A DNA stretch of 64,000 bases from Mucilaginibacter sp. Bleaf8 (GCF_018390515.1 NZ_JAHBBK010000003.1:620001-684000); one strand, 5' to 3'; positions 53,634 to 62,553 are shown, numbered from the stretch's first letter. Notes: generated by a model not told the origin, from the letters alone. Made by a program: numbers and translations.

Positions 53634-56600
53634 ATGGTGGCTAACCGGATACCAGTTCCAGAAAATGAAAACGAGCGTTTAAAAGCACTAAAAGCATACG
53701 AGATACTGGATACCTTTCCGGAAGAGGAGTATGATGCACTTACACGCCTGGCTTCTTATATCTGTCACGTTCCGTTAGCCTTCATATCATTTATCGATGA
53801 GCACCGCCAGTGGTTTAAATCAAAGGTGGGCCTGCCGATAGACGAAATACCCAGAGCCGATGCCTTTTGCCGGTACACCATCATGGATGATGTACTGGTA
53901 GAAGTGCCGGACTTTACCGAAAGCGAAATTTTTGCCGAAAGCGAGTTTGTAAAAAGCGGCCCCATGCTGCGCTTTTATGCCAGCGCACCCCTTATAGACC
54001 CCGAAGGGCATCGCCTGGGCTCGCTATGCGTGTTCGACCAAAAGCCCAAGCACCTGTCGGCCGAGCAGCGCGACGCGCTGCAAACCCTGGCCGGTGAGGT
54101 GATTTCGCATCTATCGTTACGTAAGCAAAAAAAAGAGCTGGAGCGCAACCTCGAAGCGCATAAGGAGTTTTACCGCCTTTTTAATAATTCATCCGAGATA
54201 CACTGTATTGCCGATGCCTCATCTGAAATTGAGATGGTTAACCATGCGGCCGAAAAGATACTCGGCTATCCGGCCGATCAGATTGTTGGCCGGTCGTTAT
54301 GGGATTTTGTAGCCGATCATAACCGCGAACAGTATGTACCTCTTATTGAAAGCGGACAGCGCACCGGGCAATCATTCGAAATGGAAACCACCGTGGTAAC
54401 CCAAAATGATGAGCGTAAATACCTGAGCTGGACCGCCATTTTTGATAACGGTAAGTGGTATGCCAGCGGCCGTGATGTTACGCAGCACAAACATGCACAG
54501 GATGAGTTGAAGCAACTTTCGCTGGTAGCCAGCAAGATTTCTAACGGGGTAGCCATCAGCAATGCCGATAATAAGATTATCTGGATTAATGATGCCTTTG
54601 AAAGCATTACAGGTTTTAACCTGGATGATGTACGTAACCACGAGCTTATCCAAGTGCTTAATTGCGGCGAAGTTGATTGTACAGTATACGCAAACCTGCA
54701 AAATCGGTTAAAAACGCATCGGGCATTTGAAATGGAATTTCATATCCTGCACAAGGATGGCCATCACATGTGGATATCGGTGCTAAACTCGCCGGTATTT
54801 GATAAAGCCGGGCAGGTTGAAAAGTATATTAAGGTTATCATTGATATTACCGACCGTAAACATGCCGAGCAGCAGCTCGAGATCATGTCCTTTGCGTCGC
54901 GCAAATCGCCAAGCGGCGTTTTGATACGCGACCGGGATAGTAATGTGATTTGGATGAATGAGGCCATGGAAAGTATACTGGGGTATACACTTGCCGAAAT
55001 GCAGGGCAAAGCCTTTGGTCGTATACTTATTGGCGAAGAAACGGATTTGAATGTATTTACCAATGCTTTAAATGCCTATGCAGATAATAAGCCTTATGAA
55101 ATTGAGATTAAGGTTTATAGAAAAGATGGCACACCGGTATGGGTGTTTTTATCCAACAGTCCATTATTTAATGAAGAAGGACAGGTTGAGCGCCAGGTAG
55201 CTGTTTGCCTGAATATTACGGAGCGAAAAAAAGCCGAGGAAGAACTGACACTGCTTTCGCTGGTAGCCAGCGCAACCGTTAGCGGGGTGGTAATTAATGA
55301 TAACAACGGCAATGTTGAGTGGGTAAATAATGCTTTTGAAAATATAACCGGCTATGATTTAAGTTACGTACAGGGCAAGCGGCTGGGCGATGTAATTAAA
55401 GGCGAATCTACCGACTATACAAGCATTGAAAAGGCCCGGGAGCAATCGCGCAACAAACAATCATTCAATGTAGATATTGAGGCTTATCGTAAAGACGGCA
55501 CACCTATATGGGTATCGGTTATCAACTCCGTTATACTGGACGAGCGGGGCGAGGTGAAAAAATACATTGAGGTATTGATTGATATTACGGCCAAGAAAAA
55601 AGTGGAGTGCGAACTTATTGCTGCCAGAGAAGAAGCATTACAGCTTAGCCGGGCCAAAGACATGTTCATATCGGTAATGAGCCATGAGATACGTACACCG
55701 CTTAATGCGGTTATTGGTATGTCGCACTTGTTGCTGGAAGACAATCCTGCAGAGTCGCAAAAAGAGAACTTGAGCATTCTGCGCTTCTCGGCCGAAAACC
55801 TGATGACCCTCATCAATGATGTGCTGGATTTTACTAAGATTGAAACCGGTAACATTGAGCTGGAGAAAACCAGGGTTGATTTGCGCGAACTGGTGCAAAG
55901 TGTTACCAGCTCCATGCAGTTTAAAGCGCAGGATAAAAAAATATATCTCCGCAATACGATTGACCCGGCTGTACCCGCGCTGATACTGGGTGACCGTACG
56001 CGTTTGGTGCAAATTCTGCTGAATATTGTAGGTAACTCCCTGAAGTTTACTGACGCGGGCGGCATTACCATTGATTTGAAAGTACTGGAACAAACGCCTG
56101 ATGAAGTGCGCGTAAGATTTGCCGTAATTGATACGGGCATTGGCATAGCGCCTAACAAAATTAATACGATATTTGAATCGTTTAAGCAGGCCGAGGCTGA
56201 CACTACCCGTAAATACGGTGGTACCGGTTTAGGCTTAGCCATCACCAAACGACTGGTTGAACTGCATGGCTCGCACATTAATGTGGATAGTGTGTTAGGG
56301 CAGGGCTCTACCTTTTGGTTTACGATTAGCTTTAAAAAAGCAGAAAATACATCTTTAACTATGAATAATACAACCGAAGCTGGTTTGAAGATAAACGTGC
56401 TGGTTGCTGATGATAATCAGATCAACCGCTTGCTCATCAGTAAAGTGCTCAAAAAGTGGGGCGTAACGCCTGATTTTGCTGAGAATGGTGCGCAGGCTGT
56501 TGAAAAAGTAGAAGCTAACCACAACTATGATGTGGTGCTGATGGATATCCATATGCCCGAAATGGACGGCTTACAGGCTACCCAGGCCATACGCAGCAAG

Positions 56601-56762
56601 GCGGACACCTACTTCAAAGAGTTGCCTATTATTGCGCTTACAGCCTCAATGCTAACTAACCAAATGCATGAGATTGAAGAGGCCGGCATGAACGATTATG
56701 TATTGAAACCTTTTGATCCGAAAGTATTATACGAAAAGCTGAGCCGTTACCAGCAGCAGTAA
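53634..56762 (+). CDS. Hybrid sensor histidine kinase GAF-PASx4-HK-REC (1042 aa)
   Basis: The N-terminal GAF domain (about 20-160) closely resembles that of the kinase at 2299 (shared DEHRQWFKSKVGL-type segment). Four PAS domains follow (about 170-660); the last three are similar repeats with ITGF/ILGY and RKDGTPVWV/IWV signatures. HisKA has His684 in SHEIRTP, the HATPase has NIVGNSLKF and GTGLGL, and one receiver has Asp971 in LMDIHMPEMDG. There is no second receiver or HPt domain, so phosphate must pass to another protein. It starts 14 bases after glyA. Confidence 0.93.
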   Translation: MVANRIPVPENENERLKALKAYEILDTFPEEEYDALTRLASYICHVPLAFISFIDEHRQWFKSKVGLPIDEIPRADAFCRYTIMDDVLVEVPDFTESEIFAESEFVKSGPMLRFYASAPLIDPEGHRLGSLCVFDQKPKHLSAEQRDALQTLAGEVISHLSLRKQKKELERNLEAHKEFYRLFNNSSEIHCIADASSEIEMVNHAAEKILGYPADQIVGRSLWDFVADHNREQYVPLIESGQRTGQSFEMETTVVTQNDERKYLSWTAIFDNGKWYASGRDVTQHKHAQDELKQLSLVASKISNGVAISNADNKIIWINDAFESITGFNLDDVRNHELIQVLNCGEVDCTVYANLQNRLKTHRAFEMEFHILHKDGHHMWISVLNSPVFDKAGQVEKYIKVIIDITDRKHAEQQLEIMSFASRKSPSGVLIRDRDSNVIWMNEAMESILGYTLAEMQGKAFGRILIGEETDLNVFTNALNAYADNKPYEIEIKVYRKDGTPVWVFLSNSPLFNEEGQVERQVAVCLNITERKKAEEELTLLSLVASATVSGVVINDNNGNVEWVNNAFENITGYDLSYVQGKRLGDVIKGESTDYTSIEKAREQSRNKQSFNVDIEAYRKDGTPIWVSVINSVILDERGEVKKYIEVLIDITAKKKVECELIAAREEALQLSRAKDMFISVMSHEIRTPLNAVIGMSHLLLEDNPAESQKENLSILRFSAENLMTLINDVLDFTKIETGNIELEKTRVDLRELVQSVTSSMQFKAQDKKIYLRNTIDPAVPALILGDRTRLVQILLNIVGNSLKFTDAGGITIDLKVLEQTPDEVRVRFAVIDTGIGIAPNKINTIFESFKQAEADTTRKYGGTGLGLAITKRLVELHGSHINVDSVLGQGSTFWFTISFKKAENTSLTMNNTTEAGLKINVLVADDNQINRLLISKVLKKWGVTPDFAENGAQAVEKVEANHNYDVVLMDIHMPEMDGLQATQAIRSKADTYFKELPIIALTASMLTNQMHEIEEAGMNDYVLKPFDPKVLYEKLSRYQQQ

Positions 56763-56769
56763 ATAAAAA

Positions 56770-56800
56770 CAGGGATAGCCCTCTCAAGCATATCCCTGTC
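56770..56800. terminator. Weak terminator-like hairpin after the second hybrid kinase
   Basis: ACAGGGATA pairs with TATCCCTGT across 13 bases; no T run follows, so termination is uncertain. Confidence 0.45.
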
Positions 56801-56902
56801 AATTAATTAATGTAATCAAACGCTCCGAGTACTTGTACGGGTATAGTTAGCCGAAGGTTGTAATAAATAAAAACTTTTATCTGCTACACTTTATAGAAAC
56901 TT

Positions 56903-57601
56903 TTAGGTAGCATAGGCAATAGTGGCAATACTTAATCTGATGTTAGGTATAGTTAACAATGCTTGCCCGCAGGCTTCTAATGTTGAGCCGGTGGTTACAA
57001 TATCATCAACCAGTAATATATGTTTGCCGGCCAAATCCTGCGGCTGATGTATGGCAAATACCTCCTGCATATTCTCAAACCGGGCAAAGCGCGATTTATG
57101 CGTTTGCGTAGCTGTATTTACTTTACGAATTAGATTATGTTCAGATACCTGTGCATTCAGGCGGTTGGCTAAGCCTTGGGCAAAGTAGGCGCTTTGGTTA
57201 TAGCCGCGTGTTTTAAGCCGCTTTTTGTGTAATGGTACCGGTACAATAACATCAACAGTATTATAAACGGGATTTTGTACCAGTTGTGTGCCGGCTATGT
57301 GGCCCAGCCTGGTACCAATTTGCGGCATATTGCTGTATTTAAACTGGTGCATCAGGTGCTGTACTTTACCGCCTTTTTCAAAATACAGCAACGCGTATGC
57401 TGCCTGCAGGTCTACCTTACCCCAAAACTGCTTGGCCACTATGTTATCAGGCTGGGTATGAAAGCTGGTGTAAGGCAAATGGTATAGGCAATCGGTGCAA
57501 ATCAGCTCCTCGGTACCCACCAGGGTAGCCTTGCATGCCTGGCACAGCTGCGGAAACAGCAGGTTAATGAAGTTGCCCAGGAAAGTATTGCGAAGGTTCA
57601 A
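56903..57601 (-). CDS. comF: ComF-family phosphoribosyltransferase-like protein, TTG start
   Basis: An N-terminal zinc-ribbon-like part (CQACKATLVGTEELICTDC) is joined to a phosphoribosyltransferase domain with the PRPP motif ILLVDDIVTTGST and PVPLHKKRLKTRGYNQ. ComF assists DNA uptake or recombination in competent bacteria. No ATG is available; TTG at 57601 is followed upstream by a stop, so it is the likely start. A second PRTase gene lies 74 bases upstream. Confidence 0.88.
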   Translation of the reverse strand: MNLRNTFLGNFINLLFPQLCQACKATLVGTEELICTDCLYHLPYTSFHTQPDNIVAKQFWGKVDLQAAYALLYFEKGGKVQHLMHQFKYSNMPQIGTRLGHIAGTQLVQNPVYNTVDVIVPVPLHKKRLKTRGYNQSAYFAQGLANRLNAQVSEHNLIRKVNTATQTHKSRFARFENMQEVFAIHQPQDLAGKHILLVDDIVTTGSTLEACGQALLTIPNIRLSIATIAYAT

Positions 57602-57604
57602 GGA

Positions 57605-57665
57605 GGATTAGTTTGGAGACAAGAAACAAGAGAGGCAGGAACCAGGATTTAAGGTCGCTGGTTCC
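57605..57665. repeat. Low-complexity intergenic stretch (AAGAAACAAGA-rich)
   Basis: GAGACAAGAAACAAGAGAGG and GGAACCAGGATTTAAGG form a purine-rich spacer of a kind often repeated in Sphingobacteriaceae; a single copy here. Confidence 0.35.
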
Positions 57666-57675
57666 GGAAAGTTTA

Positions 57676-58185
57676 TTATCCTAAATACACGGCGTCTTCC
57701 TCACCGCTTTCGCTGAGCGATACGTAAACATGTTCTTTAAGCACGGTGGATAGTGCAATGCCCGAAAAGTCGGTATTTACCGGGAAGCTTTTATGGTTAC
57801 GGTCAACCAGTACCACGGTGCGCAGCTTTTTAAGCGGTACGTCTAAAAACACACCTAGGCCATAAGCCAGGGTTTTCCCGCTGTTCAGTACATCGTCTAC
57901 AATAATTACTACCTTATTGTTGCACTCGCCGATATCGGTATCCAAGCTAAACTGCAGGTTACTGCTTTGCTTATCCAGCTGGATGTTGATCATGGTGCAG
58001 CTAAATGGGGCTATGTTTTTCAATACCTGTTTTAGCCGCTGGGCAATCAGGTTGCCCTGAGGTAAAATGCCGGCAATTACAATTTCCTGCTCATCAAAAT
58101 TGTCTTCGAGTATCTGGTAGGCAATACGATCAATTTTTTGCTGTATTTGCTGATGGTTAAGGATCAAAAGCTGTTTATCAGGCAT
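57676..58185 (-). CDS. PyrR-like/other phosphoribosyltransferase
   Basis: A type I PRTase fold: VAGILPQGNLIAQRL near residue 38-50 and the PRPP-binding motif VVIIVDDVLNSGKTL. At 169 aa it resembles PyrR-like and hypoxanthine/orotate PRTases of Bacteroidota, but the base specificity cannot be read. It lies between ComF and an unknown gene on the same strand. Confidence 0.78.
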   Translation of the reverse strand: MPDKQLLILNHQQIQQKIDRIAYQILEDNFDEQEIVIAGILPQGNLIAQRLKQVLKNIAPFSCTMINIQLDKQSSNLQFSLDTDIGECNNKVVIIVDDVLNSGKTLAYGLGVFLDVPLKKLRTVVLVDRNHKSFPVNTDFSGIALSTVLKEHVYVSLSESGEEDAVYLG

Positions 58186-58189
58186 GGGT

Positions 58190-58275
58190 GTTATTGTCAG
58201 TTGTAAGTTGTGTGTTGTCGGTTGTGAGTTGAGATGCTCTTGTCATGCAACTCAAAACCTACAACACAACTCAAA
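58190..58275. repeat. TTGT-rich spacer with imperfect inverted repeat
   Basis: GTTGTGAGTTG pairs imperfectly with CAACTCAAAAC across 16 bases inside a TTGT/ACAAC-rich stretch. Probable non-coding repeat. Confidence 0.4.
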
Positions 58276-58284
58276 TATAAAAGA

Positions 58285-58674
58285 TTATTCTTTGCCGTAA
58301 GGGAAAAATACAAAGTTGGCGCCCTCTGGCACAATTACAAACACGCACATATAATCGTGTGCACTTTTGTAGTTATCGATAAAGCGTTGCTTCAATTCTT
58401 TTTTTACAATACCACGCTCTACAAACTCTTCTAGTGTAGAAGCATTTATGGTCCAGTCGGTATTCAACTCCTCTTTATCCAGTACCAGTTCGCCTAAGCT
58501 TACCTCGTGCTGGTGTGCCACAAAAATAGGGTAGGCCGATAAGCCTTCCACCATAATTTCAACAGCAACCTCGCGCAACGATTCGCTGTAAAGGCGCAGA
58601 TCAACCTCCAGACTCTTCAGCGGGCTTTCGCCTTTTTTATTATTGTTATCGTTCAGTAATTCTTCCGGATCCAT
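58285..58674 (-). CDS. Uncharacterised cytoplasmic protein (129 aa)
   Basis: I recognise no named family. There is no signal peptide or membrane segment; a charged, asparagine-rich N-terminus (EELLNDNNNKKGE) is followed by a compact alpha/beta part (SLEVDLRLYSESLREVAVEI, FVERGIVKKELKQRFIDNYK, CVFVIVPEGANFVFFPYG). It looks like a conserved hypothetical and lies between the PRTase and rlmD on the same strand. Confidence 0.7.
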   Translation of the reverse strand: MDPEELLNDNNNKKGESPLKSLEVDLRLYSESLREVAVEIMVEGLSAYPIFVAHQHEVSLGELVLDKEELNTDWTINASTLEEFVERGIVKKELKQRFIDNYKSAHDYMCVFVIVPEGANFVFFPYGKE

Positions 58675-58721
58675 TCAGGTAAAAATTAAGTATTAACATC
58701 AAATTCTCAATAAAGAAACCT

Positions 58722-58763
58722 TGTCATTGCAAGCAATAGCGTAGCAATCTCCTCGCAATGACA
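58722..58763. repeat. Short inverted repeat of the TGTCATTGC/GCAATGACA type
   Basis: TGTCATTGC (58722-58730) and GCAATGACA (58755-58763) flank AGCAATAGCGTAGCAATCTC. This motif occurs widely as an intergenic repeat in many bacterial genomes. Confidence 0.65.
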
Positions 58764-58774
58764 AAATATGACGA

Positions 58775-60184
58775 TTACTTTCTCAATTCCAGCAGTACCA
58801 CGTTTTCCACATGTTGTGTGTGCGGAAACATGTCTACCGGTTGTATCTGCACCACGCTGTACTTTTCTTTTAATACAACCAAGTCACGGGCTTGTGTGGC
58901 TACATTGCAGCTTACGTATACAATTTTTTCGGCTTCAATTTCCATCAGGCGCTCAACCACATCGGCATGCATACCGGCACGTGGTGGGTCGGTAATAATT
59001 ACGTCGGGTTTGCCATGTTCGGCTACAAACTCAGCGTTCAGTACATCTTTCATGTCGCCGGCGTAAAATTTAGTGTTGCTGATGTTGTTGATCTGCGAAT
59101 TGATCTTGGCGTCCTCAATGGCCGACGGCACATATTCAACACCAATTACCTCGCGCACATGGCCGGCTACAAAGTTGGCAATGGTACCTGCGCCGGTATA
59201 TAAATCGTATACCAGTTCGTTTCCTTTAAAGCCGGCAAAGTCACGGGCTATTTCGTACAAACGATGAGCCTGTATAGCATTAGTTTGATAGAACGATTTA
59301 GGACCAATGCGGAACTTAATCTCGTTCATGGCCTCGTGTATATATTCAGGGCCTTTCCAGGCAATTACTTCCTGGTCAAAAATAGTATCGTTCTTTTTCT
59401 GGTTAAGGATGTACAGTAGTGACGTAACCTCAGGAAATTCCTGCTCTACGTAACTCATAACCAGGTTCACTTCTTCTTCAGCTGCATAAGCAAATACCAC
59501 AATTACCATCAGCTCGCCGGTAGCGGCTGTGCGGATAATAAGGTTGCGCAAGGCACCTTCATGCGCTTTTATGTTGTAAAAGCTGATGTTATGCTGTTTG
59601 GCGAAATCACGGATTTTAAGACGCAAATCGTTCGACGGATCGGCTTGCAGATAGCAGTGGTTTATGTCCAGGATTTTATCAAACCGGCCCGGAATGTGAA
59701 AACCCAAGGCATCCATATCCACGGTCTCGTCGGTACGGTTTTCGCCATCGTTCAGCCAGCGTTTGTTCGAGAAAGTGTATTCCAGTTTGTTACGATAATA
59801 ACGGTCGGCAGGTGAGGGTACTATAGGCAGTGCGTGGCCTACCTCTACCTTAGCCAGGCGGCTCAGGGCATCGGTTACCGTTTTTTGTTTGTACAGCAAT
59901 TGGGCCTCATAGGTCATGTGCTGCCATTTGCAGCCGCCGCAGGTGCCAAAGTGTTCGCAAAAGGGTTCGGTGCGGTGAGCCGACGCTTGTTTCAGGGCGG
60001 TTATTTTAGCTTCGCCAAAGTTTTTCTTTTTGCGGTAAACCTCTACATCCACCACATCGCCGGGTACGGCTTTTTCAACAAACAGTACAAACTCTTCGGC
60101 TTTGCCTACGCCTTTGCCTTCTTCGGCAATATCAATTATGGTTACATCTTCGAACCTTTTGTTCGGGGCAGAATTTCTCCTCAT
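58775..60184 (-). CDS. rlmD: 23S rRNA (uracil-C5)-methyltransferase, RlmD/RumA family
   Basis: A TRAM domain (about 10-70) is followed by four-iron four-sulfur cysteines in CEHFGTCGGCKW (with a fourth Cys in HCYLQ), then the SAM-dependent methyltransferase domain: DLYTGAGTIANF, DPPRAG and the catalytic nucleophile in YVSCNVATQARDL. 469 aa is the usual length. The RlmD versus RlmC/TrmA distinction is by cluster presence and length and is moderately sure. Confidence 0.9.
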   Translation of the reverse strand: MRRNSAPNKRFEDVTIIDIAEEGKGVGKAEEFVLFVEKAVPGDVVDVEVYRKKKNFGEAKITALKQASAHRTEPFCEHFGTCGGCKWQHMTYEAQLLYKQKTVTDALSRLAKVEVGHALPIVPSPADRYYRNKLEYTFSNKRWLNDGENRTDETVDMDALGFHIPGRFDKILDINHCYLQADPSNDLRLKIRDFAKQHNISFYNIKAHEGALRNLIIRTAATGELMVIVVFAYAAEEEVNLVMSYVEQEFPEVTSLLYILNQKKNDTIFDQEVIAWKGPEYIHEAMNEIKFRIGPKSFYQTNAIQAHRLYEIARDFAGFKGNELVYDLYTGAGTIANFVAGHVREVIGVEYVPSAIEDAKINSQINNISNTKFYAGDMKDVLNAEFVAEHGKPDVIITDPPRAGMHADVVERLMEIEAEKIVYVSCNVATQARDLVVLKEKYSVVQIQPVDMFPHTQHVENVVLLELRK

Positions 60185-60296
60185 CAGGCTGCAAAGTTAA
60201 CCCTAATTATTGAAAATTGCGGAATGCAACATCAAGGCAAAATGCAATCACGTACCCTGTGAACAGGATATGGAAATAACGAATGATAAGTAACGC

Positions 60297-60404
60297 TTAC
60301 TGAAATATGCTGAGGATAAAAAGCCAAAGGTTTTCGGTATCCGCATCAGCTACTTCAAAGCATTCGTCAATTTGGTCTGAAAATTCGGTTAATTCACGGC
60401 TCAT
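60297..60404 (-). CDS. Possible small protein (35 aa) with consensus promoter
   Basis: ATG at 60404 encodes an acidic peptide beginning MSRELTEFSDQIDECFEV and ending LWLFILSIFQ, stop at 60297. It would start about 17 bases after a consensus promoter (see below). Coding status is uncertain; a truncated remnant or a regulatory transcript is also possible. Confidence 0.4.
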   Translation of the reverse strand: MSRELTEFSDQIDECFEVADADTENLWLFILSIFQ

Positions 60405-60426
60405 AGGATGTTGGTGTTGATTTAAC

Positions 60427-60467
60427 CAAATATACCAACAAATTATACCAAAAACCAAATTGGTATA
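60427..60467 (-). promoter_or_regulatory. Consensus promoter overlaid by a TATACCAA operator-like array
   Basis: Minus strand: TTTG (60459-60456), 21 bases, TATATTTG (60434-60427). TATACCAA occurs at 60431 and 60444 and, inverted, as TTGGTATA at 60460, covering the -7, spacer and -33 zones. Confidence 0.6.
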
Positions 60468-60506
60468 CAGATTAAGTTTGTGAAAAGAATTTGTTAAGGG
60501 AAAGGG

Positions 60507-60539
60507 TTTGCCAAGCTAAATATGAATCACTTATCTTCG
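60507..60539 (+). promoter_or_regulatory. Promoter of the 61.5-kb unknown gene
   Basis: TTTG at 60507 and TATCTTCG at 60532, 21 bases apart. Its predicted transcription start (about 60544) lies after the ATG at 60542, which supports translation from 60560. Confidence 0.55.
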
Positions 60540-60559
60540 GCATGTTTAAACTTAAGCCT

Positions 60560-61549
60560 ATGCGTATTAAATTATTTGCTTTATTAGTGTTTATGCTAAC
60601 TGGCATCCATTCAAAAAGTCAGTCTATTAGTTATACAATACCTAATGGATATGAAGAAAACATCAGCAAAGGTGATTATAAAAAGCTTGTTGACCTTTCT
60701 ATAGCTGTCATTTCAAAAAGATATGCTATTGATGAGGTGCAAGAGGGCAGCATACGTTTAAAGCCCAACGAAGATTTTAGCATTATTAATCTACATAACT
60801 TAATAGGTAAATGTGTTGCTGTTAGTGATAAAGCACAATGGGTAACTGTTATTAATAATCATTTTAACAGCATGTTTTCTTCTGCTCAAGAGCAAAAACA
60901 GTTCAATCCTGCTGATTTTGCGTCAATAAGAAAGAAATTGAGTGTCAGAGTTTATACGGAGGCCACTATGCTGCTACGTGGTGGCATAGATGGATTCATC
61001 GTAAGAAAAGATTTAGAGGGAACTTATACCGTTTTGATGCTTGATTTGCCAAGTGCCTTTACCCCTGTATCTGAGCAAAGTGCCTCAATTTGGCATAAGA
61101 CGAATCAAGATTTGTTTGATGTGGCATTGCATAACATTAAAGAAGTTAGCGTCGAAAAAAAGACGCAAACGTTTAAGGTTAATGGCAAAGAGCTTGAAGT
61201 TAGCTTTATAGTAAACGAAGATTACGCTGCAAGCTTTGTGTTAGACTTGGAGCATAATGCTCCTGAGATGGTTGGTGAATGGGGAACAGTAATATCAATT
61301 CCTAATAAAGGAATAGCTGCGTTGTGTAAGGTAAGTAAAAGTCATCCGGTTGATTTTGTAAACTTTATTCAAGGGCTATACTCGACAGCCGAAAATTATT
61401 ATACTAAATCGGATTATCCGGTTTCTAAACAATTTTTTTGGTATTATAAAGGACGATTTACGCCTGTGAACGTAACAACCGGCGCTAACGGCAGCGTCAA
61501 TGTAATTGCGCCGGTAGAACTTTCTAAATTAATGACAACAAGTGATTAG
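60560..61549 (+). CDS. Exported protein of unknown function (329 aa)
   Basis: Starting at ATG 60560 (MRIKLFALLVFMLTGIHSKS) it has a signal peptide. The mature part carries DGFIVRKDLEGTYTVLMLDL, a stretch reminiscent of DUF1444 (YtpQ-like) proteins, but I am not sure of that assignment. The gene is distinctly A+T-richer than its neighbours, which may reflect transfer or relaxed selection. Transcribed alone, convergent with the TetR gene (3 bases between stops). Confidence 0.72.
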   Translation: MRIKLFALLVFMLTGIHSKSQSISYTIPNGYEENISKGDYKKLVDLSIAVISKRYAIDEVQEGSIRLKPNEDFSIINLHNLIGKCVAVSDKAQWVTVINNHFNSMFSSAQEQKQFNPADFASIRKKLSVRVYTEATMLLRGGIDGFIVRKDLEGTYTVLMLDLPSAFTPVSEQSASIWHKTNQDLFDVALHNIKEVSVEKKTQTFKVNGKELEVSFIVNEDYAASFVLDLEHNAPEMVGEWGTVISIPNKGIAALCKVSKSHPVDFVNFIQGLYSTAENYYTKSDYPVSKQFFWYYKGRFTPVNVTTGANGSVNVIAPVELSKLMTTSD

Positions 61550-61552
61550 CGG

Positions 61553-62134
61553 TTATATCGTTATAGCCGCTTTAACCAAATAAGGCAATATCTCTTTCTG
61601 GAAAGAAACGAAGTTTTTGCGCACGTCGGCATCGCTTACCGAGGTAAAGGCAAAACTGAATACAATGTTTTTGCTGCACTTGATGAGGAAGCGGATGCGC
61701 TGCTGATAGCCGTCGTGCTTGCGGATGCCGCCTACAGCCGTAAAGGAACTCACCAGCAAATCTTCCAGTTCGTTGGACAGGTTGCGCAAAAACTCCTGCG
61801 AGTTGGTCGATTCGCGGATGAAATCCCAGCCGATAAATTCATTGCACACGGTGTATGACAGCCGGCAGGTTTTCATGATGAGGTTGCTCAGGTGCGCTTC
61901 CTCGTCCAGCTCGGGGCTGTCGGTATGTATCAGTTCATCTACGCTCACTTGTATATAATCCATCAGCAGGGAATGCAAAATGGCTTCTTTACTATCAAAG
62001 TATTTGTAAATGGTAGCTTTAGCGATTTTAGCTTTTTTGGCAATTTCGTTAACGCTGGTTTTGTGGTAGCCAAATTTGCGGAAAAGCTCCTGGGCAGACC
62101 GTTTAATGCTTTCTTTTATTTTATCGGCTTCCAT
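61553..62134 (-). CDS. TetR-family transcriptional regulator
   Basis: The N-terminal helix-turn-helix (QELFRKFGYHKTSVNEIAKK, AKIAKATIYKYFDSKEAIL) is canonical; the C-terminal ligand domain is divergent. The start codon ATG overlaps the stop of the upstream lipoprotein gene by one base (TAATG), implying translational coupling. It is the last gene of an operon with pheS and the Rieske-like lipoprotein. Ligand unknown. Confidence 0.9.
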   Translation of the reverse strand: MEADKIKESIKRSAQELFRKFGYHKTSVNEIAKKAKIAKATIYKYFDSKEAILHSLLMDYIQVSVDELIHTDSPELDEEAHLSNLIMKTCRLSYTVCNEFIGWDFIRESTNSQEFLRNLSNELEDLLVSSFTAVGGIRKHDGYQQRIRFLIKCSKNIVFSFAFTSVSDADVRKNFVSFQKEILPYLVKAAITI

Positions 62135-62553
62135 TAATTAGATACGGATAGGTAAAGGCCGTTTTGAATATATATACTGTAAGACCTTAGTGAACGTGTA
62201 GCCGGCGCTTTTACCGGCGAGCCGTCCGATAGCAGAAATTTAGAACCGCTGCAAGGGTCGGTAGCGGTAAGGCCGGTATCGTCAATATTTACGGCACATC
62301 TTTTTTCGGGCTGGTAGCTGCTACACCGGTCATACGCAGCCCAGCCTCCTGACGGGGTACGGCAAATAATCAGGCCGGCAACCCCATAGCCGTTAACAAT
62401 CACCGCTCCGCCTGCACTGCCCAGCCTGTTAAGCCTCGGGTCAGTTAACGGAGCCTGAAAATTAACGGCTACGCTGGGTATATAGCTCTGGTCACCTTTT
62501 CCGCATCCCAACAAACCCATCATCATCACAAAAAGGTAACAGAGCTTTTTCAT
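62134..62553 (-). CDS. Rieske-fold-like lipoprotein lacking the histidine ligands
   Basis: A lipobox (GLLGC, Cys17) marks a membrane-anchored protein of 139 aa. The region WAAYDRCSSYQP ... DPCSGSKFLLSDGSPVKAPA follows the Rieske pattern, in which the cluster is held by C-x-H and C-x2-H. Here Cys77 and Cys101 are kept but the histidine positions are Ser79 and Ser104, so a normal [2Fe-2S] Rieske cluster is not possible. ATG 62553 is one base after the pheS stop. Confidence 0.8.
   Translation of the reverse strand: MKKLCYLFVMMMGLLGCGKGDQSYIPSVAVNFQAPLTDPRLNRLGSAGGAVIVNGYGVAGLIICRTPSGGWAAYDRCSSYQPEKRCAVNIDDTGLTATDPCSGSKFLLSDGSPVKAPATRSLRSYSIYIQNGLYLSVSN

Noticed and set aside
55484..56278. 264-codon open frame antisense to the second hybrid kinase
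   Set aside because: It lies entirely inside the kinase HisKA/HATPase coding region, has serine-rich shadow composition and no recognisable domain.
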